From positions 35,518-99,517 of the forward strand of contig NZ_QPJM01000018.1 of NCBI RefSeq assembly GCF_003337575.1: a stretch of 64,000 bases of DNA, read 5' to 3'. The notes under the pieces were generated by a model. It had not been told where the DNA came from. It ran no database searches and saw nothing but the letters and a program-made list of their open reading frames with translations. Positions within the stretch are counted from its first letter, which is position 1. Every line of letters starts with the position of its first letter. Of this stretch, positions 9,514-17,495 are shown one piece after another. This stretch comes from Phyllobacterium bourgognense. Lineage in GTDB: Bacteria > Pseudomonadota > Alphaproteobacteria > Rhizobiales > Rhizobiaceae. The translations under genes and the position numbers were made by a program.

Positions 9514-9518
9514 TCGAT

Positions 9519-9667
9519 AGCAATGCTGCCGTGCGTGGTTCGACAAGCTCACCATGAGGGAGGTAGAGTGCTGCAACGACAATCGCCTACATCGCAGAAT
9601 TTCGTTACCTGCAAACAACCCGCCTCCCTCATGGTGAGCTTGTCGAACCACGCACAGCAGCATTGCT
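9519..9667. repeat. Family A long inverted repeat, copy 1
   Basis: The left core (9535-9563, beginning GTGGTTCGACAAGCTCACC) is repeated inverted at 9623-9651, a perfect 29-bp match. Outside the core the arms continue to pair (AGCAATGCTG at 9519 against CAGCATTGCT ending 9667) with sequence found only at this copy. The central ~60 bases are not conserved between copies. It sits between xdhB and uraD and could form a large cruciform or terminator. Confidence 0.9.
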
Positions 9668-9689
9668 ATCTTGTTATATTGGAACATCG

Positions 9690-10202
9690 ATGCAGCATAT
9701 GACATTAGACAAACTCAACTCCCTCGATGCCGCGGATTTCGTTGCAGCGCTGGGCGGCATATTCGAGCACTCGCCTTGGGTTCCGGAGACTGTCGCGAAG
9801 TTACGGCCTTTTGCCGGCACCGAGGACCTGCACGCAGCGATGGTCAATGCCGTGAACGCCTCGGGGCAGGTGGCGCAACTCGGACTGATACGGGCACATC
9901 CCAGTCTCGCGGGTAAGGCGGCGCGGCAGGGAAATCTGACAGCGGAATCGACGAGCGAGCAGAAGGGCGCCGGTCTCGACCGGTTGACGAACGCTGAGTT
10001 CGAAGAGTTTCATCGGCTGAACAACGCGTATCAGAGCCGTTTCGGCTTCCCGTTTATTCTTGCGGTTCGAGGTCATGACAAGCATTCTATCATGGCGGCG
10101 TTCCGCCAACGCCTGAACCATAACTCCGGAGAAGAGGTAACCGAAGCGCTGCGGCAGATCGCTTTGATCGCACGCTTTCGTCTCGACGATTTATTTGCAT
10201 GA
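9690..10202 (+). CDS. uraD: OHCU decarboxylase UraD
   Basis: 170 residues from ATG 9690, with GGAA five bases upstream; a second ATG at 9699 would give [11 protein letters not shown]. It belongs to the 2-oxo-4-hydroxy-4-carboxy-5-ureidoimidazoline decarboxylase family. Signatures are FEHSPWV (active-site His and Pro region), HPSLAGKAA and [17 protein letters not shown]. The enzyme produces (S)-allantoin from the HIU hydrolase product in urate catabolism. hiuH follows 10 bases later, so the two steps are encoded in reaction-adjacent order. Confidence 0.95.
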   Translation: MQHMTLDKLNSLDAADFVAALGGIFEHSPWVPETVAKLRPFAGTEDLHAAMVNAVNASGQVAQLGLIRAHPSLAGKAARQGNLTAESTSEQKGAGLDRLTNAEFEEFHRLNNAYQSRFGFPFILAVRGHDKHSIMAAFRQRLNHNSGEEVTEALRQIALIARFRLDDLFA

Positions 10203-10212
10203 GGAGCTTTTG

Positions 10213-10566
10213 ATGGGAAAGTTATCCACGCATGTGCTCGATACGGCAGCGGGAAAGCCGGCCGCCGGAATGGCGTTGACCCTGCACCGGATCGATGAAA
10301 CCGGCCGTCATTTGCTCAAGACTGCGGTTACGAATGCGGATGGCAGGACAGATGCGCTGCTGCTATCGCCGGATGAGATGGTGGCTGGTCAGTATGAGTT
10401 GACGTTCTTCATCGAGGACTATTTCAAGACATCGCAGATTGCCCGTGACGAGCCTCCGTTCCTTGACGATATTCCTCTCCGGTTTTCGATAGCGAATGCC
10501 GATGGCAATTATCATGTGCCTCTGTTGGTAACGCCGTGGGGGTATTCGACCTACAGAGGCAGTTGA
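10213..10566 (+). CDS. hiuH: 5-hydroxyisourate hydrolase (transthyretin-like)
   Basis: 117 residues from ATG 10213, preceded by AGGAG at 8 bases; the earlier ATG at 10195 overlaps uraD. It carries the N-terminal LSTHVLDT with catalytic His and the C-terminal signature YRGS that separates HIU hydrolases from transthyretins. It hydrolyses 5-hydroxyisourate, the product of urate oxidase, before UraD acts. Its presence implies a urate oxidase elsewhere in the genome. The stop is at the edge of a family-B repeat. Confidence 0.96.
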   Translation: MGKLSTHVLDTAAGKPAAGMALTLHRIDETGRHLLKTAVTNADGRTDALLLSPDEMVAGQYELTFFIEDYFKTSQIARDEPPFLDDIPLRFSIANADGNYHVPLLVTPWGYSTYRGS

Positions 10567-10712
10567 GAGAGCCTTGATAGCTTCACCCTGATGGACATCT
10601 GATGCGATTTTCTGTGCTTCCGGTGCTCATGGACCCAAAAGTCCACTGCGCTCCGGTTCTCGAAAACCACACCAGCTGCCTCATCAGGCTGAATTCTCAA
10701 GGCTCTCTCTCA
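10567..10712. repeat. Family B element, copy 1
   Basis: The inner part (about 10614-10662) has two direct repeats of a CGCTCCGGTGCTC-like block around a small hairpin (TGGAC-CCAAAA-GTCCA). Outer arms are locus-specific: GAGAGCCTTGA near 10567 pairs imperfectly with TCTCAAGGCTCTC near 10708. It lies between convergent hiuH and the DUF2793 gene. A 19-base stretch at 10682-10700 (CATCAGGCTGAATTCTCAA) recurs exactly at 17970-17988. Confidence 0.75.
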
Positions 10713-11909
10713 CCCGTAAACGCCGATCACGCTGAAGCTACGAGCTTCATCGCTCTTGACGTAGACGAGGTTGGATGCGGATGCAGGAGACAGATCCCTG
10801 CAGGCCACGGTGATATTCCCGGTGTTGCCTGCATCGAGTAGAAGGCCGTCTTGCCGGAATACGCTACCCAGAAGTTTCTGCATCAGCGGCGAGACATCAA
10901 CCGCGATGAGGCCGGTAAGCGGATCGCCAAGCTGGATCGTATCGCCCGCAGACCATAGCTTGATGTCGTCGGCGTTCCTCACTTGCAGCTGATTCGCTGC
11001 AGTATCCCATTTGGCGAAGACCGGTTGCGCCGGTGTTTTGGTTACATTCCAGATGCGAACCATCGACAGGCCGCGCATGGCGGCGCCGAAGAATTCGCCG
11101 GCGGTATTGCTGGTGAAAGTCACGATATCAGCGCTGATCGAAGCCAGTTTGGCGGTCTTCAGGGCTTGGGTGCGAACCCCCAGCGACTGGAAAATCATCG
11201 TGCCGTTGTCGCTTGGCGGGAGGAAAATCAGACTGGACTGCTTCTTGCTGGTGGCCGAATGAGCGACGCCTGAGGGAAAACGGGCCATCCCTGTGGCGCC
11301 ATCGACGACCATGGCGTCTTGCCATTGATTGCCGTCGGAGCTGGTCTTGATATGAAAATCACGACCCCACATTGTGCCCATCTCGGCCCGGCCCTGATAA
11401 TTGGACTGGAAAAGCAACGAAGCGGCATGGTCGTCATCCGCCTTGTTTATTTTCAGCTGATGCCCGCCACCAATATGATCGAACAGCGAGGCGGGGCTTT
11501 TTAACGCCAGCCGATTGTTCTCGTCAGCGACCGTGTTGATACCGACGGAATCCACAGGGTTGGTTCCGCTCGTTACCCTGCTCCAGGAATTGCGATTGAA
11601 AACGACGAAGGTTTGCTCTTCTGCAACCCAGGCATGCCAGCCCTCCTGCGGCTGGAAGAACGCCCAGGCGTCATCCTGCCACGCGGCGATCTGGTCCGTC
11701 TTCCCCGCCCATGGCACGACGGCCTCGGACGCGACGATGTAACGGTCTCCTTCCGAGGGCTCAGGCGGGGCATTTTTCAGTTTGTGGCTCATCACCGAGA
11801 GCTGCACCAGTGCATCGAGCGCCCGGATAGCCTCGTTGTGGGTGACATGCTTTTGCGCCTGCGACGGCGCTATATAGGGTAATTTGAGGTTTGTCGTCGT
11901 CTGGTCCAT
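10710..11909 (-). CDS. DUF2793 phage-tail-like protein
   Basis: 399 residues. The N-terminal ~90 residues (NLKLPYIAPSQAQKHVTHNE, then ALDALVQLSV) are the DUF2793 domain found in tail-fibre-like and gene-transfer-agent-associated proteins of alphaproteobacteria. The rest is a long region rich in small and polar residues without clear motifs, ending in a compact C-terminal domain. No other phage structural or integration gene lies nearby, so it is a lone cargo-type gene rather than a prophage. A role in attachment or decoration is only inferred. Confidence 0.75.
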   Translation of the reverse strand: MDQTTTNLKLPYIAPSQAQKHVTHNEAIRALDALVQLSVMSHKLKNAPPEPSEGDRYIVASEAVVPWAGKTDQIAAWQDDAWAFFQPQEGWHAWVAEEQTFVVFNRNSWSRVTSGTNPVDSVGINTVADENNRLALKSPASLFDHIGGGHQLKINKADDDHAASLLFQSNYQGRAEMGTMWGRDFHIKTSSDGNQWQDAMVVDGATGMARFPSGVAHSATSKKQSSLIFLPPSDNGTMIFQSLGVRTQALKTAKLASISADIVTFTSNTAGEFFGAAMRGLSMVRIWNVTKTPAQPVFAKWDTAANQLQVRNADDIKLWSAGDTIQLGDPLTGLIAVDVSPLMQKLLGSVFRQDGLLLDAGNTGNITVACRDLSPASASNLVYVKSDEARSFSVIGVYG

Positions 11910-12061
11910 CTGGCTGTCCTTTCAGCAATCGATCAAGACCAACGACTCTAAAGCCGCCTCACAGGTGGTGGATAAACAGCCAGCGAGGAAACGCCTGTTA
12001 GAAATGATAGTTGGTGACAAATACAAGGGAACTCCCATATAACTCTATAAGGAGTGTTTTG

Positions 12062-12592
12062 ATGGGTTTAACAGCGTTCAAGCAGGAATTTGAAGGATTT
12101 GCCGCGGAGTTGCCGACTTCTCCGAACTTAGTCGCGCGCCCTCTGATAAATGATCCGAACCCCATGAGTGACTTCAATGAAGCACTCAAGCTTTATCAGA
12201 GACAGGTCTCTATTTGGTACTCGAATCTCCTGATCTCGCTTGAAAAGCTCAAAAGTCTCTTCGATAAGGCTTCCGAAGACGAAACCGGCAATTCAACGAA
12301 TTTTTTAATAGATGAAGCAATCCCTCAAGTTACCGCGCGGCTGGATCAGATTGCTAAGTCCTTACAAACCAACATTGATTTGGTACCTACCTTGGCTGTA
12401 TCTGATTTGGCCAAAGAAATTGGAAAGCGCGGTCAAGCCGCAATGAGTGTGCAGCTCGAACTTATATACGACGTCAAATCGAAGATTGATTCCGTTGTCG
12501 AGGAATATCATCCCGATAATAAACCAGTGGGTGATGTGCTCAAATCAATCGATGATTTTGATGCTTGGTTTGACCGGATTGCCGCTCAATAA
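12062..12592 (+). CDS. Helical protein of unknown function, partner of RelE-like toxin
   Basis: 176 residues from ATG 12062, with AAGGAG nine bases upstream. It is predicted largely alpha-helical and acidic, with stretches such as LYQRQVSIWYSNLLISLEKLK and ARLDQIAKSLQTNIDLV. There are no transmembrane segments and no recognisable helix-turn-helix, AbrB or RHH motif. The stop overlaps the next start by one base, and the next gene resembles a RelE/HigB toxin. By position it could be the antitoxin, although it is about twice the usual antitoxin size. More AT-rich than its neighbours, suggesting transfer. Function not known. Confidence 0.65.
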   Translation: MGLTAFKQEFEGFAAELPTSPNLVARPLINDPNPMSDFNEALKLYQRQVSIWYSNLLISLEKLKSLFDKASEDETGNSTNFLIDEAIPQVTARLDQIAKSLQTNIDLVPTLAVSDLAKEIGKRGQAAMSVQLELIYDVKSKIDSVVEEYHPDNKPVGDVLKSIDDFDAWFDRIAAQ

Positions 12593-12867
12593 TGATCGAG
12601 CTGGACTATACAACCCGCTTCAAGAAATCGCTCTCAAAATTGTCTTCTGATCAACAACTGCTGGTCAGGAATGCACTGAAGCTTTTCGTAGGTGAACCTC
12701 ATCATCAGGATCTTGATTTCAAGAAACGCAGCGGTTCGAAATATTACACTATCCGAGCTGATATTCGGCTGCGCATAGCGATGACCAAGGTCGGTGATCG
12801 GTTCTATCTGCTGGAACTAACGGGGAACCACGACGACATCAACTCGCTAGATAGGCAAAAAAGATAG
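12592..12867 (+). CDS. RelE/ParE-superfamily toxin-like protein
   Basis: 91 residues starting at ATG 12592, sharing its first base with the previous stop. The pattern LDYTTRFKKSLSKLS at the N terminus, then FKKRSGSKYYTIRADIRLRIA and a C-terminal YLLELTGNHDDIN, fits RelE/HigB/ParE-type small toxins (basic beta-sheet core, terminal His-Asp). Such toxins usually cleave mRNA on ribosomes or poison gyrase. Which applies cannot be decided by eye. The coupled upstream gene is the expected antitoxin by position. Confidence 0.65.
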   Translation: MIELDYTTRFKKSLSKLSSDQQLLVRNALKLFVGEPHHQDLDFKKRSGSKYYTIRADIRLRIAMTKVGDRFYLLELTGNHDDINSLDRQKR

Positions 12868-12998
12868 CAACCAGAAGCAGGGGACACTGCCGAAACCGGC
12901 ATTGCATTTATAACGCCCTATGTTACTGGTCTTGCGTTTATATCAGGTGCGATACACACCGAACCAGCAGGTCTTTATTCTCCGAGCACTGAGGATTA

Positions 12999-14867
12999 AT
13001 GAAATTGGAAATCTTTCGGCAAAGCGTCTCGATGATGCCGCGTCGTTACAAGCAGATACTCCTTGTCATTTTTGACATGGTGACGCTGACTTTCGCTATT
13101 TGGCTCAGCTATTTGCTGAGATTCGGTGAGTTTTTTATCCCGAACAGCGAGCAAGCCTTGTTGATGGTCGCTGCGCCGCTTATCGGCCTGCCGGTGTTCG
13201 TGCGTTTCGGGTTGTACCGCTCTGTCATCCGCTACCTTCCTGACAAGGCAATCTGGACGATGATTCAGGCCGTGACGATCTCCGTCATTCTCTGGGTCTG
13301 CCTCGCCTTCCTTACGTTGATGACCGGCGCCGAAGGCGTGCCTCGCGCCATACCGTTTCTCTATTGGGTGCTCAGCATCGGTCTCATCTGCGGCAGCCGT
13401 TTTGCCGCAAAATGGCTTTTATGGAGCCCTCTACGTGAAAAGCTGCTGGCGCGGCAGTGTCTCATATTCGGCGCGGGCGATGCCGGCCGCCAATTGGCAA
13501 ACGCCTTGAGGTCGCAGAACGAAGTCTTCGTCGCGGGTTTTGTCGATGATGACAAGGGCCTGCATGGCATGGATATTCTTGGCATCCGCGTTTACCCGAC
13601 ATCGCAGCTCGAAACGCTGATCGACAATTTCGGCATCAACGAGTTGATCGTGACGACCTCCGCCCTGAGCGGTATCCAGCGCCGCCGTCTGATCGGCAGG
13701 TTGAAATCGCTCGATGTAAAGGTGCGAATTCTTCCGGCGATTTCGGATTTGACTGCAGGAAAATACCTGATCAGCCATCTGCGCGACATCGACATCGACG
13801 ATCTGCTCGGCCGCTCGCCGGTACCGGCTGATCCGGCACTGCTCGACAAAACCGTGGAAGACCGCGCCATTCTTGTGACCGGAGCCGGCGGATCGATCGG
13901 GTCGGAGCTTTGCCGCACGATCGTCAAGCTGGCGCCGGCGAAGCTGGTAATTTTCGATGTCAATGAGCACAGTATCTATCAACTCCATCGCGAGCTTGCT
14001 GCGGTCAGCGACTGCCTGATCATCCCGGTGCTCGGTTCGATCGCCGATGCACCGTTGATCAGAACCGTGCTTGCAGCGCACAAGATCGAGAACGTTTATC
14101 ATTGTGCCGCCTACAAGCATGTGCCGCTGGTGGAGGAAAATGTTGTCGAGGGCGCGCGAAACAATGTCGTCGGCACGGACGTGCTGGCCGCATTGTCTCG
14201 CGAGGCAGGGGTCAGAAATTTCGTCCTCATTTCGTCCGACAAAGCCGTGCGGCCATCCAATGTCATGGGCGCGACCAAGCGCTGGGCCGAGCTTATCGTA
14301 CGCTATCATGGCGATGAGGCGAGCAGACAGGGGAGCGGGCAGATATTCGCTTCGGTTCGCTTCGGCAATGTGATCGGTTCCAGCGGTTCGGTCGTGCCGC
14401 TGTTTCGCGAGCAAATTGCTCATGGCGGTCCGCTGACGGTCACCCATGACGACATGACCCGTTATTTCATGTCGGTGCGCGAAGCTGCGGAACTGATCAT
14501 TCAGGCGGGAGCGCTTTCCGAGGGAGGGGATATTCTGCTGCTCGAAATGGGCGAAGCCGTACGCATCCGCGATCTAGCGGAAAACATGATTCTGCTTGCC
14601 GGCCTTTCAATCAAGGACACCCTCCATCCCGAGGGTGATATCGAAATCGTCACCGTCGGTATACGCGATGGCGAGAAACTGCATGAAGAGCTGTTCTACG
14701 ATCCGACTGGCGTATCACCAACGAACCATTCCAAAATCCTGCGCGCCAAGCGCGGCGCCAATTCCGTGAACCATTTGCCCGAAGCGATTACGGAGTTGCG
14801 GCAACTGATCGAAAAGCAGGACGCCGATGCTGTGCGCAAGCTGCTCTTCGAGTACGCAACCTCCTAG
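12999..14867 (+). CDS. Membrane nucleotide-sugar epimerase/dehydratase (CapD/WbpM-like)
   Basis: 622 residues. Four transmembrane helices (residues ~15-150) precede a Rossmann domain (LIFGAGDAGRQLANAL, ~150-270). From ~285 comes a second extended-SDR NAD domain (VTGAGGSIGSELCR). The catalytic region reads SSDKAVRPSNVMGATKRWAE: Met replaces the Tyr of the SDR YxxxK motif, as in the WbpM/FlaA1 branch. These are UDP-GlcNAc 4,6-dehydratases or related enzymes for surface polysaccharide or glycan precursors. It converges with the WecA-like transferase three bases away, and both probably serve the same polysaccharide. Confidence 0.9.
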   Translation: MKLEIFRQSVSMMPRRYKQILLVIFDMVTLTFAIWLSYLLRFGEFFIPNSEQALLMVAAPLIGLPVFVRFGLYRSVIRYLPDKAIWTMIQAVTISVILWVCLAFLTLMTGAEGVPRAIPFLYWVLSIGLICGSRFAAKWLLWSPLREKLLARQCLIFGAGDAGRQLANALRSQNEVFVAGFVDDDKGLHGMDILGIRVYPTSQLETLIDNFGINELIVTTSALSGIQRRRLIGRLKSLDVKVRILPAISDLTAGKYLISHLRDIDIDDLLGRSPVPADPALLDKTVEDRAILVTGAGGSIGSELCRTIVKLAPAKLVIFDVNEHSIYQLHRELAAVSDCLIIPVLGSIADAPLIRTVLAAHKIENVYHCAAYKHVPLVEENVVEGARNNVVGTDVLAALSREAGVRNFVLISSDKAVRPSNVMGATKRWAELIVRYHGDEASRQGSGQIFASVRFGNVIGSSGSVVPLFREQIAHGGPLTVTHDDMTRYFMSVREAAELIIQAGALSEGGDILLLEMGEAVRIRDLAENMILLAGLSIKDTLHPEGDIEIVTVGIRDGEKLHEELFYDPTGVSPTNHSKILRAKRGANSVNHLPEAITELRQLIEKQDADAVRKLLFEYATS

Positions 14868-14870
14868 ATC

Positions 14871-15878
14871 CTAGCGCAATTTGGCTCGAAACCGGAGCAA
14901 GACGAACCCGACACCCATCAGCGCCACGAGAATACCTGCAGCGCGAAACAGATCGTGTTGTGCCGCTGCAACGGCGCAGGCTCCAAGTATCACATTGAGC
15001 ACGCCAACGCTGATGATGATACTCCAGACCGACCAGCCGGAACGTTTCGCCACCTGGTAGGCGTGCTTGGAATGCGCGGCGAAAATGTTGTCGCCAGCCG
15101 CCAGCCGCATTAGCAGCGTCGATGTTGCGTCGCCGATGAAAAACAGCGGCAGAATCAGCCCGGCCCAGATCGACAGATCATGGCCAAGCCGAAAGAAGGC
15201 AAGCCCGCTGAGCAAGCCGATGGGCAAGCTGCCGGAATCACCGAGAAACACGCTCGCCTTCGGCCGGTTGAAGACGGCAAAGCCTAATAGCCCTCCCGCA
15301 ATCGAAGCGGCAAGGCTGCCGGTCCCGAGCATGGCAAGTCCGAAGACCGCAAACACGGCAAGCAGGGCGAGGGGAATGCCGAGGCCTGAGACGACCATCA
15401 GGTCGAGGCCGTCCATGAAATTGGTCAGATTAATGAAATAGACGAGGGCGAGAACGAGAAGGCCACGTTCCACAAGGAAAGGCATGAGTTCCGGCAGCAG
15501 GCGAAAGTCTGCCCCGAGCCCATGGACTGCAATCGCCGAGGCTGCGACTTGCGATGCCAGCCGGATTGTCTCGGGCAAATGATGGCGGTCATCGAGGAAA
15601 CCGATAATCCAGAGCAGAGTTGCCGCAAGACTTGTGGCGTTAAGGAACTGCTGGTCAAGGCCGGACGCAGGGCCGAATATCCACAGCGAAACAATGATGA
15701 CCGGAACGATTGCGAGGCCGCCCAATTGACGGGCCGCCTGCGTATGATTGGAGCGCTCGGTCATCGCCGCGCCGAGGAAATCCGCAGGAAGCGCCCGCAT
15801 TATGATCGCCAACAAGACGGCACTTGCGACGGCAGCGGCAAGAAAAGAAGCGATGATGGCAGTCAATGATGATTCCAC
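14871..15878 (-). CDS. WecA/MraY-family undecaprenyl-phosphate sugar-phosphate transferase
   Basis: 335 residues, GTG start at 15878. It is a polytopic membrane protein with about ten helices. Family motifs are visible: GFLDDRHHLP (Asp-Asp near residue 95), NLTNFMDGLD, VFLGDSGSLPIG, and the cytoplasmic loop HSKHAYQVAK corresponding to the HIHH-type motif of WecA/WbpL. It would transfer a sugar-1-phosphate to undecaprenyl phosphate, starting O-antigen or exopolysaccharide repeat synthesis. It lies immediately downstream of micro-gene element 1 on the same strand. Confidence 0.9.
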   Translation of the reverse strand: MESSLTAIIASFLAAAVASAVLLAIIMRALPADFLGAAMTERSNHTQAARQLGGLAIVPVIIVSLWIFGPASGLDQQFLNATSLAATLLWIIGFLDDRHHLPETIRLASQVAASAIAVHGLGADFRLLPELMPFLVERGLLVLALVYFINLTNFMDGLDLMVVSGLGIPLALLAVFAVFGLAMLGTGSLAASIAGGLLGFAVFNRPKASVFLGDSGSLPIGLLSGLAFFRLGHDLSIWAGLILPLFFIGDATSTLLMRLAAGDNIFAAHSKHAYQVAKRSGWSVWSIIISVGVLNVILGACAVAAAQHDLFRAAGILVALMGVGFVLLRFRAKLR

Positions 15879-15919
15879 TACTTATATGACTCTGGAGTGG
15901 TCACTTAGCACTCTTGGAA

Positions 15920-16195
15920 AATCCTTGAGAAGTGCTATATTCTCACTTGGATAGGAGGCAGGCCGAAGCCCACCTCCCAATCCTAGTTTAGCGCGAATGA
16001 GACCCGAACCGTGAGTGTCCAGCTCGTTCGGGTCTTTCGCACTTCTAGGGTGATGCGCAGCGGTAGAAACCACATTCGCTTCACTCCAAGTTTTGACAGC
16101 ATATTGGCCGTATGCCTCAGCCAGGGAGGCCCATCCCCCTGATTGCACCGGCTGGCACGGTGCTGCTGCTTCGCCGTCAAAACGCAATAGTGCTC
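15920..16195 (-). other. Structured micro-gene element, copy 1
   Basis: Read on the minus strand. Leader hairpins lie at 16146-16162 (CACCGTGCCAGCCGGTG), 16122-16141 (CAGGG paired with CCCTG, GGCC in the loop) and 16099-16115. The ORF at 16075-15983 follows. A stem inside the ORF occupies 16034-16001, and a terminal UUCG-type hairpin lies at 15977-15954. ATAGCACTTCTC follows. The same order recurs at 25665-25915. Paired stem positions differ between copies but still pair. It ends about 75 bases before the WecA-like gene and could be its leader or an independent RNA. Confidence 0.6.
15983..16075 (-). CDS. 30-residue micro-protein, MWFLPLRITLE family, copy 1
   Basis: Begins at ATG 16075 with GGAG seven bases upstream and ends at TAG 15983. 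The peptide has a short hydrophobic N terminus MWFLPLRITLE and then a basic, aromatic part containing KTRTSW and TVRV. Its paralogue at 25734-25820 shares MWFLPLRITLE, KTRTSW and TVRV. Differences are mostly synonymous (CCA/CCG, CGT/CGC, CTG/CTA, AGT/AGC) or conservative (Leu/Val, Lys/Arg, Ser/Thr, Ile/Leu), a pattern expected of a translated gene. I do not recognise the family; a type I toxin-like or membrane-associated peptide is one possibility. Confidence 0.6.
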   Translation of the reverse strand: MWFLPLRITLEVRKTRTSWTLTVRVSFALN

Positions 16196-16387
16196 CAGCC
16201 TAGCGATATGCATTTCTGAACAGAACCCCGACTTAGGTCCAATGCCCTGTCCTGGCTTTGGTTATGGAAAACGCGGAAACAATTGCGGAAAGGTACAAAC
16301 TCTCCAATCATTCACGTTGCGCAAGCTGGAACCAGAGGTTATAAGGCCGCGCTGTCACGCCGAATATTCCCACCAGCGTTGACATTT

Positions 16388-16462
16388 TGGGGCGTAGCCA
16401 AGTGGTAAGGCAGCGGTTTTTGGTACCGCCATTCGGAGGTTCGAACCCTCCCGCCCCAGCCA
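16388..16462 (+). tRNA. tRNA-Gln (TTG)
   Basis: 75 bases. Acceptor arm TGGGGCG pairs with CGCCCCA, the D-arm region is AGCCAAGTGGTAAGGC, and the anticodon stem GCGGT encloses a loop with TTG. The T-arm contains GGTTCGAACCC and the CCA end is encoded. It stands in the forward direction before the ribokinase gene. Confidence 0.96.
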
Positions 16463-16544
16463 GTCATTTCATGACAAGACCTGTTCCTTTCCGGCTAATC
16501 ATTGCTATAGATCATTGGCAAAAGACTATTGAGAGGAAACAGAT

Positions 16545-17474
16545 ATGGCACGTCGCATCGCGGTCGTTGGTAGCAACATGACCGATCTCGTCACATCGAT
16601 CATCCGCATGCCGGCGCCAGGAGAAACTTTGGAAGCACCGGCATTCTCGATGGGATTTGGCGGCAAGGGCGCCAATCAGGCCGTCGCTGCCGCAAGGCTT
16701 GGTGCCGATGTGATGATGGTCACCAAGGTTGGCGACGACGTTTTCGGTCAAAGCACCATCGACAACCTCAAGAGCAACGGCATCGATGTGTCGCATGTTG
16801 GGACCGTTACGGGCAAATCCAGCGGCGTTGCGCCGATCTTTGTCGATGAAAGCGGCGAGAACTCGATCTTTATCATCAAGGGCGCGAACAATGATCTGAA
16901 GCCCTCCGATATCGATGCGGCTGCAGAAGATTTGAAGCGGTGCGACCTCATTCTGATGCAATTGGAAGTGCCGCTCGAGACGGTCTATTATACGATTGCC
17001 TTCGCTGATCGGCATGGCATCGAAACGATCCTCAATCCGGCACCCGCTGCGCCTGATCTTGATCCGAAACAGGTCACCAAGGCAACCTTCGTGGTTCCCA
17101 ACGAAACCGAACTGGCGCTGCTGACTGGCATGCCTACCGGGACAGACGCCGAGATTGAAACGGCAGCGCGTTCCTTGATCGACAAGGGTATCCGCACGGT
17201 CATCGTCACTCTCGGCTCACGCGGCGCGCGCTTGATCACAGCAAGTTCCTCGACATTGATCGAGCCTCTCAAGGTCAAGCCGAAAGACACGACAGGCGCT
17301 GGCGATGCTTTCATTGGCAGTTTCGCCCGCTACTACGTTGAGGGTCGGGAGCTCGAGGCTTCGCTCAGGAAAGCGGCGCTCTATGCCGCCGACTCGATTA
17401 CCCGCCAAGGCACGCAGAAGTCCTATGCGACGGCCGAAGAATTCAACCAATTTCTGCACAATCGCGCGAAATAA
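16545..17474 (+). CDS. rbsK: Ribokinase (PfkB family)
   Basis: 309 residues with GAGAGGAAAC before the start. N-terminal VVGSNMTDLV and GGKGANQAVAAARLGADV form the PfkB signature 1 region and sugar site. The C-terminal DTTGAGDAFIGSF is signature 2, with the catalytic Asp of GAGD. It would phosphorylate D-ribose, or a closely related sugar, to the 5-phosphate. A FucU/RbsD mutarotase gene follows 21 bases later, as in ribose or fucose utilisation operons. No cognate ABC transporter is in the window. Confidence 0.92.
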   Translation: MARRIAVVGSNMTDLVTSIIRMPAPGETLEAPAFSMGFGGKGANQAVAAARLGADVMMVTKVGDDVFGQSTIDNLKSNGIDVSHVGTVTGKSSGVAPIFVDESGENSIFIIKGANNDLKPSDIDAAAEDLKRCDLILMQLEVPLETVYYTIAFADRHGIETILNPAPAAPDLDPKQVTKATFVVPNETELALLTGMPTGTDAEIETAARSLIDKGIRTVIVTLGSRGARLITASSSTLIEPLKVKPKDTTGAGDAFIGSFARYYVEGRELEASLRKAALYAADSITRQGTQKSYATAEEFNQFLHNRAK

Positions 17475-17495
17475 TCAGACATATCGGGAGGAAAC

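Noticed and set aside
8233..9705. 490-codon minus-strand frame opposite xdhB
   Set aside because: Antisense to a confident molybdopterin subunit, His/Arg-rich, and it runs through a family-A repeat.
10710..12867. Possible prophage remnant (DUF2793 gene plus toxin-like pair)
   Set aside because: No integrase, capsid, terminase or attachment-site repeat is visible; two accessory genes side by side do not make a prophage.
15882..16187. 101-codon minus-strand frame overlapping the first micro-gene
   Set aside because: Its counterpart at the second copy shows weaker protein similarity than the MWFLPLRITLE frame, and it has no ribosome site.
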